From JAUCQB01 sp964586235 (GTDB lineage: Bacteria; Planctomycetota; Phycisphaerae; UBA1845; PWPN01), in contig CAZPIO010000011.1 in NCBI GenBank assembly GCA_964586235.1, positions 1 through 64,000 on the forward strand: a stretch of DNA of 64,000 nucleotides. Reading direction: 5' to 3'. Positions within the stretch are counted from its first letter, which is position 1, and each line of letters starts with the position of its first letter. The notes below the pieces were generated by a model that saw only the letters and a list, made by a program, of their open reading frames with translations, was not told the origin of the DNA and did not search any database. Below are positions 28,906 through 37,163 of the stretch, one piece after another. Position numbers and translations under genes: made by a program.

Positions 28906-31632
28906 CTACTCCTCCGTGGCTCTGGTGACGTCCAGTCGTACCAGATCGAGCAACTCGCCGTCGCTCATCTCCGTGACCAGCTTCGGCACGCCCTCCTCGA
29001 GGATTTCCCCGACCAAAGCGGTCTTGTCGCGGATGAGAGCGTCGATCTTCTCCTCGATTGTACCCTGGCAGACGAACTTGTGAACCATGACGTTCTTGGT
29101 CTGCCCGATACGGAACGCCCGGTCGGTGGCTTGGTTCTCGACCGCCGGGTTCCACCAGCGATCGAAGTGGATGACGTGTGTCGCCGCGGTCAGATTCAGC
29201 CCCGTGCCGCCGGCCTTGAGCGAAAGGACCATGAACGGCGGTCCGCCTTCGCGCTGGAAATCGTCCACAATCTGCTTGCGCTTGGCGACCACCGTGCCGC
29301 CGTGCAGCAGCAACCCGGGCTGCCCGAAGACCGTTTCCAGGAATCCGGCCAGCGGAGCGGTCATTTCGCGGAACTGCGAAAACACCAGCACCTTCTCCTG
29401 CCGTTCGGCGATTTCCTCGCACAACTCGCGCAGCCGCCGGAACTTGCCGCTTTCCTCCGGGGCATATCCGTCGGAGCCGAGCCACTGATCCGGATGGTTG
29501 CAGATCTGTTTGAACCGCATGATGAAAGCCAGGACCAGCCCGCGTCGAGCAATGCCGTCCGGTTGCTGCCGGAGCCCCTCGGCCAGCGCCCTGACCGATT
29601 CCTCGTACAGCACCGCCTGCTTCTTGCCCAGGTGGCAGAAGGCCTGCAGCTCCACTTTGTCCGGCAGATCGGCGATGATCGACTTGTCGGTCTTCATCCG
29701 CCGCAGAATATAGGGTGCGACCAGCTTGCGCAGCGGGGCGTACTGGTCCTTCGGCCGCTGTTCGAGTCGTTTCACGAACGTCCCGAACGTCTTCACCGAT
29801 CCGAGCAGGCCCGGGCACAGGAAATCGAAGATCGACCACAGATCGGTGAGCCGGTTCTCCACCGGTGTCCCGGTCAGGACAATCCTTGCCCTCGCCTTCA
29901 ACTGCTTGACCGCCCGAGTCTGGCGGGCCGAGGGGTTCTTGATCGCCTGGGCTTCATCCAGGACGACCAGCGACCAGTCGACCGACGAGAGCCATTCCTG
30001 CCGTGCGAGCATCGCGTAGGTCGTCAGGACGGCGTCGGTTCCGGCCAGGATTCGCTGGGGGTCCTTGGCCGCCGCCTTCAGATCATCGGTCCTGCTCAGC
30101 GACGGATGCACGAAGCGGCATCGCAGCAACGGAGCGAACCGCTCAATCTCCGCCTTCCAGTTGGACAGCAGCGACGCCGGTAGAACCAGCAGCGACGGAC
30201 GCTGCTCGCCGGCCGACCGCTGCTCCCTCAGCATCAACAGAAGCGACAGCACCTGAATGGTCTTGCCCAGACCCATATCGTCGGCCAGACACGCACCCAG
30301 CCCCAGACGCGTGAGCAGCCAGAGCCACTTGACGCCCGTCTGCTGGTACGGACGGAGCGTCGCTCGCAGGTCCGGCGGCGGAACAGCCGCGTTCACACCG
30401 GCGGGCTGGCGAAGCTGCCGCAGGCTCTCCTCCAGCCAGGCACCGGCTCGTATTTCGGACCACGAGGCGGTCTGCTCGCCAAGCAGGCCGGCGTCGTCCG
30501 CCCCAAGCGGCGCACCGGCGAGCAATCGCATGCCTTGCAGGAACGAGACGCCATCCCCGCCGACTTCGTTCTCAACGCGCTTCCAGTGTTTCAGAGCCTC
30601 TTGCAGTTTCTCCTTGTCCACCTCCACCCATCGGCCCTTCAGGAACACCAGACTGGCAGAGCTTTCCAGGATGCTGCGCCACTCTTCGGGCGTGAGCTTC
30701 TCGCCTTCGAGGCTCACTTCCACCTTGAAATCCAGCATCGCGTCGACGCCAAACCGGGCGGGGGTCTTCGTTCCGATCGCCACTCCCACGGCCACGCGGT
30801 TCGCCCGTCGCGCCCACCAGTTCGGGAGACGCACCAGAAGGCCGCTGTCTTCCAGCAGCGGAGCATCGCACAGCAGCCGATGGGCCTCGTTCGGCGTCCA
30901 CGCCAAGGGGTGAAACACCTGGCCGCTGTCCACCAGTTCTTTTACCCATGTACACCGCTCGGCGGCGCGCTGCACGGGGGTCAGCAGATGGACGAGAAGC
31001 CTCTTGTTCCTGGCCCCGGCGTACTCCTCGAGTGCCCGGCCGAGCGGCTGATACTGCACGCGCCCGCCGTCGAGGAGCCGTGGCGCGTACGTCGCAAGGA
31101 AGGCGAATGGGTATTCCGGATCTCGCTTGTTCTCGGCCAGATGGAAACACACCCGGCCGACACGGTGCCAGAGAGGGCACCGCCGCTGCAGCCATTCGTT
31201 CAGGCCCCCCGTCGCAGCGGCGATTTCTCCGCGTACAGCCGCGTCGAGTTCGTCCCAAAGCCCCACCAGCGTCTCGGTCCGCAGGTATTCGCCGCCGCGC
31301 ATGGGCGGGGCAGAGCCGGCCATTTCTTCGAGGTCCTCCAGCGGCGCGGGAGTCGCCAGCTTGAGATCCTCGGCCGGCTCCGGAATGTGGCATAGCTCGG
31401 TCAGATATCGCTCGCCGAACCCCCGCCAGAACGCGAACACGGGCGGCAGGACGGCTTTGTCCCGCAGCGTCGTCAGGCAAAGCAGGAGTTCGCTGCGTCC
31501 CTTGTCGAACGCCTCGCGAAGCAGATCGGCCACGGCATCCGGCAGGCAAACAGTCTCCGTCTGTGCGCTGTCGGCGCCGGCGGCCGTCGCCAGAGCCAGA
31601 TGTCCACTCGGTGTCACTGTCAGGTCAAGCAA
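28906..31632 (-). CDS. SNF2-family DNA-dependent ATPase/helicase
   Basis: 908 aa, starting at TTG with GGGAGG 8 bp upstream. The first 440 residues are a variable bacterial SNF2-associated region. The helicase core shows motif I (LADDMGLGKTIQVLSLLL), motif II (VVLDEAQAIKN), motif III (LTGTPVENRLTDLWSI) and the C-terminal lobe (VFSQFREMTAP, LSLKAGGTGLNLTAATHVIH, DRAFRIGQTKNV). It is a DNA translocase rather than a strand-separating helicase. The Lys-Thr and DEAQ residues are intact. Its partner is the adjacent SWIM gene. Confidence 0.95.
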   Translation of the reverse strand: MLDLTVTPSGHLALATAAGADSAQTETVCLPDAVADLLREAFDKGRSELLLCLTTLRDKAVLPPVFAFWRGFGERYLTELCHIPEPAEDLKLATPAPLEDLEEMAGSAPPMRGGEYLRTETLVGLWDELDAAVRGEIAAATGGLNEWLQRRCPLWHRVGRVCFHLAENKRDPEYPFAFLATYAPRLLDGGRVQYQPLGRALEEYAGARNKRLLVHLLTPVQRAAERCTWVKELVDSGQVFHPLAWTPNEAHRLLCDAPLLEDSGLLVRLPNWWARRANRVAVGVAIGTKTPARFGVDAMLDFKVEVSLEGEKLTPEEWRSILESSASLVFLKGRWVEVDKEKLQEALKHWKRVENEVGGDGVSFLQGMRLLAGAPLGADDAGLLGEQTASWSEIRAGAWLEESLRQLRQPAGVNAAVPPPDLRATLRPYQQTGVKWLWLLTRLGLGACLADDMGLGKTIQVLSLLLMLREQRSAGEQRPSLLVLPASLLSNWKAEIERFAPLLRCRFVHPSLSRTDDLKAAAKDPQRILAGTDAVLTTYAMLARQEWLSSVDWSLVVLDEAQAIKNPSARQTRAVKQLKARARIVLTGTPVENRLTDLWSIFDFLCPGLLGSVKTFGTFVKRLEQRPKDQYAPLRKLVAPYILRRMKTDKSIIADLPDKVELQAFCHLGKKQAVLYEESVRALAEGLRQQPDGIARRGLVLAFIMRFKQICNHPDQWLGSDGYAPEESGKFRRLRELCEEIAERQEKVLVFSQFREMTAPLAGFLETVFGQPGLLLHGGTVVAKRKQIVDDFQREGGPPFMVLSLKAGGTGLNLTAATHVIHFDRWWNPAVENQATDRAFRIGQTKNVMVHKFVCQGTIEEKIDALIRDKTALVGEILEEGVPKLVTEMSDGELLDLVRLDVTRATEE

Positions 31633-31813
31633 CGATTCGCCTCCCTCTGCTTCGAGACCAACGCCTCTGCCCGAGGAAGAAGTCTACCGAGGTATGATTG
31701 CCGCAGGCAAACCGCAGGCACGCGTTCTTGGGACGCGTTCGATACGGGCGAGGTGCGGCTTCTTGACGCGGATGCATAGACTGCAAATTCGTTGACCGCG
31801 ATTGCCCCTTTGA

Positions 31814-32089
31814 TCGGAGAGCGTGCTCGTGGTTTCCAAGGTCGCCAACTTCGCCCTCGACCTGCCCGATGCGGCGGTGGCCGTCCAGGTATCGGGCAAT
31901 TTCGGCTCGCGGCAGGAGGAGGCCCAGCGTCTGGGGCGATTGCTCCGCCCCAAGCCCGGCGACAATCAGGCTCACTTCTACAGCCTGGTCACCCGGGAAA
32001 CCATCGAGCAGGACTTCGCCCTGAAACGTCAGCGATTCCTGACCGAGCAGGGATATACCTACACCATCGTCGACGGCCAAGCCTGCTGA
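31814..32089 (+). pseudogene. C-terminal fragment of an XPB/ERCC3-type DNA helicase
   Basis: About 90 codons read VLVVSKVANFALDLPDA, then VQVSGNFGSRQEEAQRLGR and an end QRFLTEQGYTYTIVDG. This is the well-conserved last part of bacterial XPB helicases (motifs V-VI region to the C-terminus). An in-frame TGA at 31811 and the lack of any upstream helicase sequence show that the rest of the gene (several hundred codons) is missing. Little decay is visible, so the loss looks recent. It lies next to a broken tRNA at the proposed island edge. Confidence 0.8.
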
Positions 32090-32177
32090 AAACGAAGGCT
32101 TCGATCGGATCCGGCGCCGGCAAACGGCCCGGGTCCGACCTCCTGGCGTCGCCGCGCGAACAGCGTGTCATGCAGAA

Positions 32178-32219
32178 AGCCACCGGCCGGATTCGAACCG
32201 GCGACCTGCGGTTTACAAA
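32178..32219 (-). other. 3' half of tRNA-Thr(TGT), probable att-site scar
   Basis: On the minus strand: anticodon loop TTTGTAA, the 3' side of the anticodon stem (ACCGC), variable AGGTC, an intact T arm GCCGG-TTCGAAT-CCGGC, acceptor strand CGGTGGC and base 73 T. The 5' side does not fit: the bases before the loop are ACTGC instead of GCGGT, and no GCCACCG acceptor strand or proper D arm is found. The break at the anticodon loop is what integration into a tRNA gene leaves at the far end of an element. It is not a functional tRNA. Confidence 0.7.
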
Positions 32220-32860
32220 GCAGTGCATCGGCCGCTAAGGGGTTATCTCCACATTACTTATGGTCGTTTTTTGGCGTCAAAACGAGAAACACACGCCGTA
32301 CACACTGGCCTCAAACCAGGCCTCTGGATCTGCCAACAGACTGCTGACTGATGACTGACGCCAGAATGACGCCAGAGTCCGTGTCATCTCAGCATGCCAC
32401 TGGCAGGTCGTTTCGGCAACAAGAGAGTGGTTTCAGCAGAGCATTCGCCAGACCGCCTGCGACGAACCCCTCGTCCGCGCATCGGGGACCGGAACCGGCA
32501 AGCCGATGCCGCTGGAGCAGCTCCTGTGTCTGGCTCCTGGCGGGGAGCTTCCCAGAAGTCTCAACAAAACTGAGCTGCTCGACCTCCGGGGACTCGGCAA
32601 CCCCAACGGCATCACGGGCTCAGCTGCGTGAGTCGCAGAGTCTCGCGTATTGTGCCCGGCCGCCCCGCGAGGCGGACCCATCTCGATTCGGCAAGGCGGA
32701 TCGAGGTGAGGGGCCGCGCAGGCCGTGTTTGAGCGACTGATCGACCCGTCTTTCGCCCGGATGCCTGAGCTCGCTGGGCCGCCGAGCCCGATAGGCTTCC
32801 CCTCGTTCCGGCCGGTGGATACAATCCAACGCAAGGGACTTAGCTCAACGAGGCGCGCAA
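32220..32860. other. Non-coding left end of the island
   Basis: No convincing gene. One plus-strand frame is open from 32359 to 32631 and could encode a 41-aa peptide from ATG 32506 (MPLEQLLCLAPGGELPRSLN...); it may be a decayed gene remnant. The segment otherwise leads to the ietA start. Confidence 0.35.
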
Positions 32861-33847
32861 ATGGCCACAGCCCAACAGCTTAAGGCTCTGATTGAAAGCT
32901 ACACCGAGCGAGACCCGGATCGCTTTCTTGCCGTCGCTGCGCAGATTGCCGCCCATGCGGCGAGAACGGGCAAAGAGAAACTGGCCCAGGAGCTTCGGCA
33001 GCTTGTTGATGATGCCCGTCGGAAGGCTGACGATCTCGGTCAGGCTCGATCGCTCCCGATCGCTCAGCCGACAGGTGAGCTGACTGGTCTAGTGGCGGCC
33101 TCATATCCCAAGACGCAGCTATCCGACATGGTGCTCGAACCGGGTGTAGAAGACCGTTTGCGAAGAGTCGTCCACGAGTATTGTCAGAGAGATACTCTGC
33201 ACTCACACGGTCTGGCCCCGCGTAGGAAGCTGCTGCTGCTGGGCCCGCCCGGGTGTGGTAAGTCTATGACCGCCACGGCGCTTGCCGGGGAGCTGCACCT
33301 GCCCGTGTTGACCGTTCAGTTTCACACGCTCATCACCAAGTTCATGGGTGAAACCGCCGCTAAGCTTCATCTCGTCTTTGATTCCATGAAGCAGACTCGC
33401 GGGGTGTACCTATTCGATGAGTTCGATGCCATCGGCGCCCGGCGGCACGGCGGGACCGATGTAGGTGAGATCCGAAGAGTCCTCAACTCGTTTCTGGTCT
33501 TCTTGGAGCAGGACAGTTCCGACAGCGTCATCATCTCTGCCAGCAACCTGGAAGGTTCGCTTGACGATGCTCTCTTCCGACGCTTCGATGACGTGATCAG
33601 GTACGACCTTCCCACTGCCCCCATGTCACGTCGACTGATTGAGAACCGACTTAGTACCTTTGATGTCCAGCACTTGGGCTGGGATTCCATTCTTGATGCC
33701 GCGACGAACATGCCTCACGCCGATATCGTCAAGGCGTGTGAGGATGCAGCAAAGGATGCTGTGTTGAGCGGACGCCGGCAAATCCGCACCGCCGATCTGA
33801 AAAGAGCCATCAGCCAGCGGCGGCGACCCAAGAGGGTCCGCAAGTAG
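32861..33847 (+). CDS. ietA: AAA ATPase, IetA-like (antitoxin/defence partner)
   Basis: 328 aa. An AAA domain with Walker A GPPGCGKS (128-135), Walker B VYLFDEFDAIG (D186-E187), sensor 1 SASNLEG and an arginine-finger-like FRRFDD. About 80 helical residues precede it. The next gene, 18 bp on, is a subtilase. An AAA ATPase directly followed by a subtilisin-like protease is the IetAS arrangement, described first as a plasmid incompatibility toxin-antitoxin pair in Agrobacterium and later as a phage defence module. By that model IetA restrains or directs the protease. The name rests on gene order and domains. Confidence 0.75.
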   Translation: MATAQQLKALIESYTERDPDRFLAVAAQIAAHAARTGKEKLAQELRQLVDDARRKADDLGQARSLPIAQPTGELTGLVAASYPKTQLSDMVLEPGVEDRLRRVVHEYCQRDTLHSHGLAPRRKLLLLGPPGCGKSMTATALAGELHLPVLTVQFHTLITKFMGETAAKLHLVFDSMKQTRGVYLFDEFDAIGARRHGGTDVGEIRRVLNSFLVFLEQDSSDSVIISASNLEGSLDDALFRRFDDVIRYDLPTAPMSRRLIENRLSTFDVQHLGWDSILDAATNMPHADIVKACEDAAKDAVLSGRRQIRTADLKRAISQRRRPKRVRK

Positions 33848-33865
33848 GCTGCTCCGAGGTTCTTC

Positions 33866-36337
33866 ATGCTGCATCATCGACACATCCTCATCACGGAACC
33901 CGGCCAGGCTCGGCACTACACGTCAACCCAGCGAGGAGGAGGTCAGTTCGCAACCCCGCCACGTGATCGCCGTGTCCATGCGCAGAAGCTGCTGAGGGAT
34001 CTCCGGCAGGCAGAACATGACGCCATGGCCGTCGCGGCCGCGACGGGACACATTATTCACGATTTGTGCTTGGAGGTCATTGGCGAACAGGGGCATGGAC
34101 TCAAGACGGAGAGCCTCGAAAGCTATGGCACAGAGGTTCTCACTGCTCATTCTCGGGGTGGCCGACTTCACGTTACGGTCCGCGTTCCCGAGGGTAAGCT
34201 CAGGAACTTCGTACGGAAGATCGAGCGGTACGAGAGTGAGAACAACGCGAGGTCAGGCCGGCCGAAGAACGAAGACCTTGTCGCGGGAATCAGCGGGATC
34301 CGGTTTCCTGTCCTGCGCTCGTTCTGGACCGACGACGATGATCTGTTCCCGCAATCAGAGACTGAGAACATCTGGTGGGAGGTATGGATCCGGGTCGGCC
34401 CCACGGAGAATCCCGACGATGTCTTTGCGGCATTTGTTGCCGTCGTCGCAGAGTCTCAGCTTCAACTTGGCCGAAACACCGTCCGATTTCCTGAGCGTCT
34501 GGTCTTCCTCGCGCACGGTTCTGCCCGCGAATGGATGAGGGCATTTGTGCCCCTGCTTGACCGGCTCGCGGAGTTTCGCAGGGCAAAGGAACTGCCAACG
34601 GAATACCTGCGGCTTTCCGCAAGAGAGCAGCGAGAGTTCGTTGATGCTCTGGCCGCCCGCATCGTTCCTCCGGCCGCCAACGCCCCTGCGGTGTGCCTTC
34701 TGGACTACGGAGTTCATGCCGATCATCCCTTGCTGCGTCCTCTGCTGCGGAGTGAGGATGTTCAGGCTTTCGAACCTACATGGACGGCGGTTGATGCAAC
34801 GGAATCCCACGGAACCGAGATGGCGGGCTTGATAGGCTTTGGTGATGCACTTCCAGACCTGCTGTCCGGTGGAGCGAGTGTGCCGATTGGGCACAGGATT
34901 GAGTCCGTGCGGATGCTCCGGTCAGGCCACGCACATGCTGAGGATACGTGGGGATCCGTGACACAACGGTCCTTGAGCATGGCAGAGATCCAAGCGCCGA
35001 ATCGGCAACGTCTCACGTGCCTACCGGTGACGGCCGACGATCGTGGGCGAGATCGGGGACGGCCAACTGAGTGGTCAGGTGCGATCGACCAGCACGCATC
35101 CGGGTACCTCGATGCTCATCGTCGCCTGTATGTGGTCGCGGCAGGGAACGTGCGCGAAATTACTGGAGGCGGCGAGTTCGCATACCCCGAGAGCAACCAG
35201 GCCGATCATAGAATCGAAGACCCGGCTCAGAGTTGGAATGCGTTAACCGTCGGAGCCTTCACGGACCGGATCGACATCCGATCCGTGGATTTCGATGGTT
35301 ACCAACCTGTCGCGCCTCGCGGGGGCCTCTGTCCAAGCAGCAGAACCTCAGTATCGTGGGATGATGACACGTGGCCGCTCAAGCCGGATATCGTCCTGGA
35401 GGGCGGCAACTACGCCCGCTCGGCGGCGGGACACGTCGACGGCTGCGGCGATCTGTCGCTTCTTACAACAACGTTGGACAGAACCGGCCGCCTGCTGACC
35501 TGGACGAGCGATACCAGCGCTGCGACGGCACAAGCGGCTCGCCTCGGAGCCATCCTGATGGCTGACTACCCTGAGTTGTGGCCTGAGACGATCCGCGGAT
35601 TACTCGTGCATTCTGCGGCATGGACCGATGAGATGTTGCGGCAAGTGCCCGGTACACTTGAGGCCGACCGCCATCGCAGGCTGCGGTGCTTCGGGTATGG
35701 CGTGCCTGACCTCGAACTCGCCCGACACACTGTGGAGAATAACGTCTCGCTTGTCCATCAGGGGAGCATCCAACCGTTTCGACTTGACGGAACCGACACG
35801 AAGACGAACCATTTCATGCTCCATTCGCTGCCGTGGCCCAAGGCTGTTCTGCGGCAATTGCATGACCAATTGGCTACGGTTCGCATCACGCTTTCCTATT
35901 TCATCGAACCCAGTCCGGCCGGTCGAGGCTGGGGCAAGAAGTTTCGGTACGCCTCACACGGGTTGCGGTTTGCCCTTCGCGGCCCGACTGAGAATGAAGT
36001 GACGTTTCGCCGTCGCGTCAGCAGCCAGGAGTGGGAAGAAGAAGAGGAACGACCACCGACGGGAGATCCGATAGGCTGGGTGATCGGGTCCCGCCTCAGG
36101 ACTCGAGGGTCTATCCACTCCGACTGGTGGATTGCTCCAGCTGCTGAGGTTGCGGAGTGCGGCCAGGTCGCTGTCTTCCCTGTGACCGGTTGGTGGCGCG
36201 AACGGAAGCACCTGGGATTCGTAGAGAAGCGCACCAGATACGCCCTCCTCATCACGATCAGCACACCAGCCACAAACGTTGACCTCTACACGCCCATTGC
36301 CCAGCAGGTAGGTCTCGTAACCCAGATCACCAGCTAG
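33866..36337 (+). CDS. ietS: S8 subtilisin-like protease, IetS-like toxin/effector
   Basis: 823 aa with GAGG 8 bp before the ATG. The catalytic triad is visible: Asp280 in CLLDYGVHADHP, His315 in ATESHGTEMAGL, and Ser551 in SDTSAATAQAARLGA (DTSAA in place of the usual GTSMA). The oxyanion Asn is N428 in VVAAGN. A 270-residue N-terminal region and a 270-residue C-terminal beta-rich region flank the protease. There is no signal peptide, so it acts in the cytoplasm. With the upstream AAA gene it forms an IetAS pair; cleavage targets are unknown. Confidence 0.78.
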   Translation: MLHHRHILITEPGQARHYTSTQRGGGQFATPPRDRRVHAQKLLRDLRQAEHDAMAVAAATGHIIHDLCLEVIGEQGHGLKTESLESYGTEVLTAHSRGGRLHVTVRVPEGKLRNFVRKIERYESENNARSGRPKNEDLVAGISGIRFPVLRSFWTDDDDLFPQSETENIWWEVWIRVGPTENPDDVFAAFVAVVAESQLQLGRNTVRFPERLVFLAHGSAREWMRAFVPLLDRLAEFRRAKELPTEYLRLSAREQREFVDALAARIVPPAANAPAVCLLDYGVHADHPLLRPLLRSEDVQAFEPTWTAVDATESHGTEMAGLIGFGDALPDLLSGGASVPIGHRIESVRMLRSGHAHAEDTWGSVTQRSLSMAEIQAPNRQRLTCLPVTADDRGRDRGRPTEWSGAIDQHASGYLDAHRRLYVVAAGNVREITGGGEFAYPESNQADHRIEDPAQSWNALTVGAFTDRIDIRSVDFDGYQPVAPRGGLCPSSRTSVSWDDDTWPLKPDIVLEGGNYARSAAGHVDGCGDLSLLTTTLDRTGRLLTWTSDTSAATAQAARLGAILMADYPELWPETIRGLLVHSAAWTDEMLRQVPGTLEADRHRRLRCFGYGVPDLELARHTVENNVSLVHQGSIQPFRLDGTDTKTNHFMLHSLPWPKAVLRQLHDQLATVRITLSYFIEPSPAGRGWGKKFRYASHGLRFALRGPTENEVTFRRRVSSQEWEEEEERPPTGDPIGWVIGSRLRTRGSIHSDWWIAPAAEVAECGQVAVFPVTGWWRERKHLGFVEKRTRYALLITISTPATNVDLYTPIAQQVGLVTQITS

Positions 36338-36500
36338 CTCGCAGAGGTCGAGGCGAAGATGCTGAGAGGTCGAATCGCGGTCCAGGCGTCGGTTTGGGAA
36401 TACTATTCATGAATACGCCCACTCTGAGAGCCTGTCGGTCGTGCGTGTGCGCGTGCACCGGCTCCGACTGGCTCCCGTGCGGGGTAACTTGGAGACTCCC

Positions 36501-36976
36501 ATGAACGACGAAGAAAAAAACGCCTTCTCGAAATCGTCGATCGGTGTGACGCCGCAAAGGCCATCGTCACAGCATGCGCCGATGACATCCTTGCTTTTGT
36601 AAGGACCTCCGATCCCACCTGCCCGGTCGCTTCCCTCCAGAATCGTCATTACCCCGCCACAGTACTTGATCATGTCTCTGGCCGCCTGATCGCAGATCGG
36701 GGAACCCTTTCCATCAACTGGGACGGGCGGACATGCTATTTGGGCTTCACGCTTCCGTTTCAGCTCTTCGAGGCTCTCGCGTGTCGCCCGAATCGGTACA
36801 TCCCGATAGAAGACCTCCTCGATGAGGTCTGGACTGAAAGCCGATCCGACGCGGCCGTGCGAAGCGTCGTGCGGGATCTGAGAAACCGCCTGAGAGAAGC
36901 TGGCATGGGCGACCTGGCCGCAGCAATCGATGGAAGCAACCGTGGACGTTACGGGCTGATACTGGAGCGGTTGTAG
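36501..36976 (+). CDS. Winged-helix (OmpR/PhoB-type) protein requiring a -1 frameshift
   Basis: ATG 36501 has GGAG 6 bp upstream and begins MNDEEK. The frame then stays open only to a TAA at 36600. A -1 shift on A_AAA_AAC (36515-36521) joins it to a long frame that continues KRLLEIVDRCDAAKAIVTAC... and ends at 36976. The joined protein (about 158 aa) has a C-terminal winged-helix domain: LGFTLPFQLFEALACRPNRY, IPIEDLLDEVW and AVRSVVRDLRNRLREAG, the response-regulator output fold without a receiver domain. The shift may be programmed, transcriptional slippage on A7, or a one-base deletion. It lies between ietS and the recombinase. Confidence 0.6.
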
Positions 36977-37163
36977 TAGCCCACAATCCCACCGAAATCG
37001 CACCGTAACCTATCGCGCCGTCGCACAGGCATATGTCAGAATAGACGGGGCTGATCGGACACGGTCGATAACCGTCGCGTAACGGAGGTCGGCTCGGGGG
37101 CCGACCGCTCCGGTGGGCGGGCACTTACGCTCATACCTAACCCGAGAAGCCGGTGAGATACGA

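Noticed and set aside
27640..30183. 847-codon plus-strand frame across the DUF2961, SWIM and SNF2 genes
   Set aside because: Spans three real minus-strand genes; composition is that of an antisense shadow.
32178..32250. A functional tRNA-Thr
   Set aside because: Only the half from the anticodon loop onward pairs properly; acceptor 5' strand and D arm are missing.
32351..32740. 129-codon frame at the island's left end
   Set aside because: Ser/Arg/Pro-rich composition typical of a chance frame; another frame in the same place looks slightly more coding but has no clear start.
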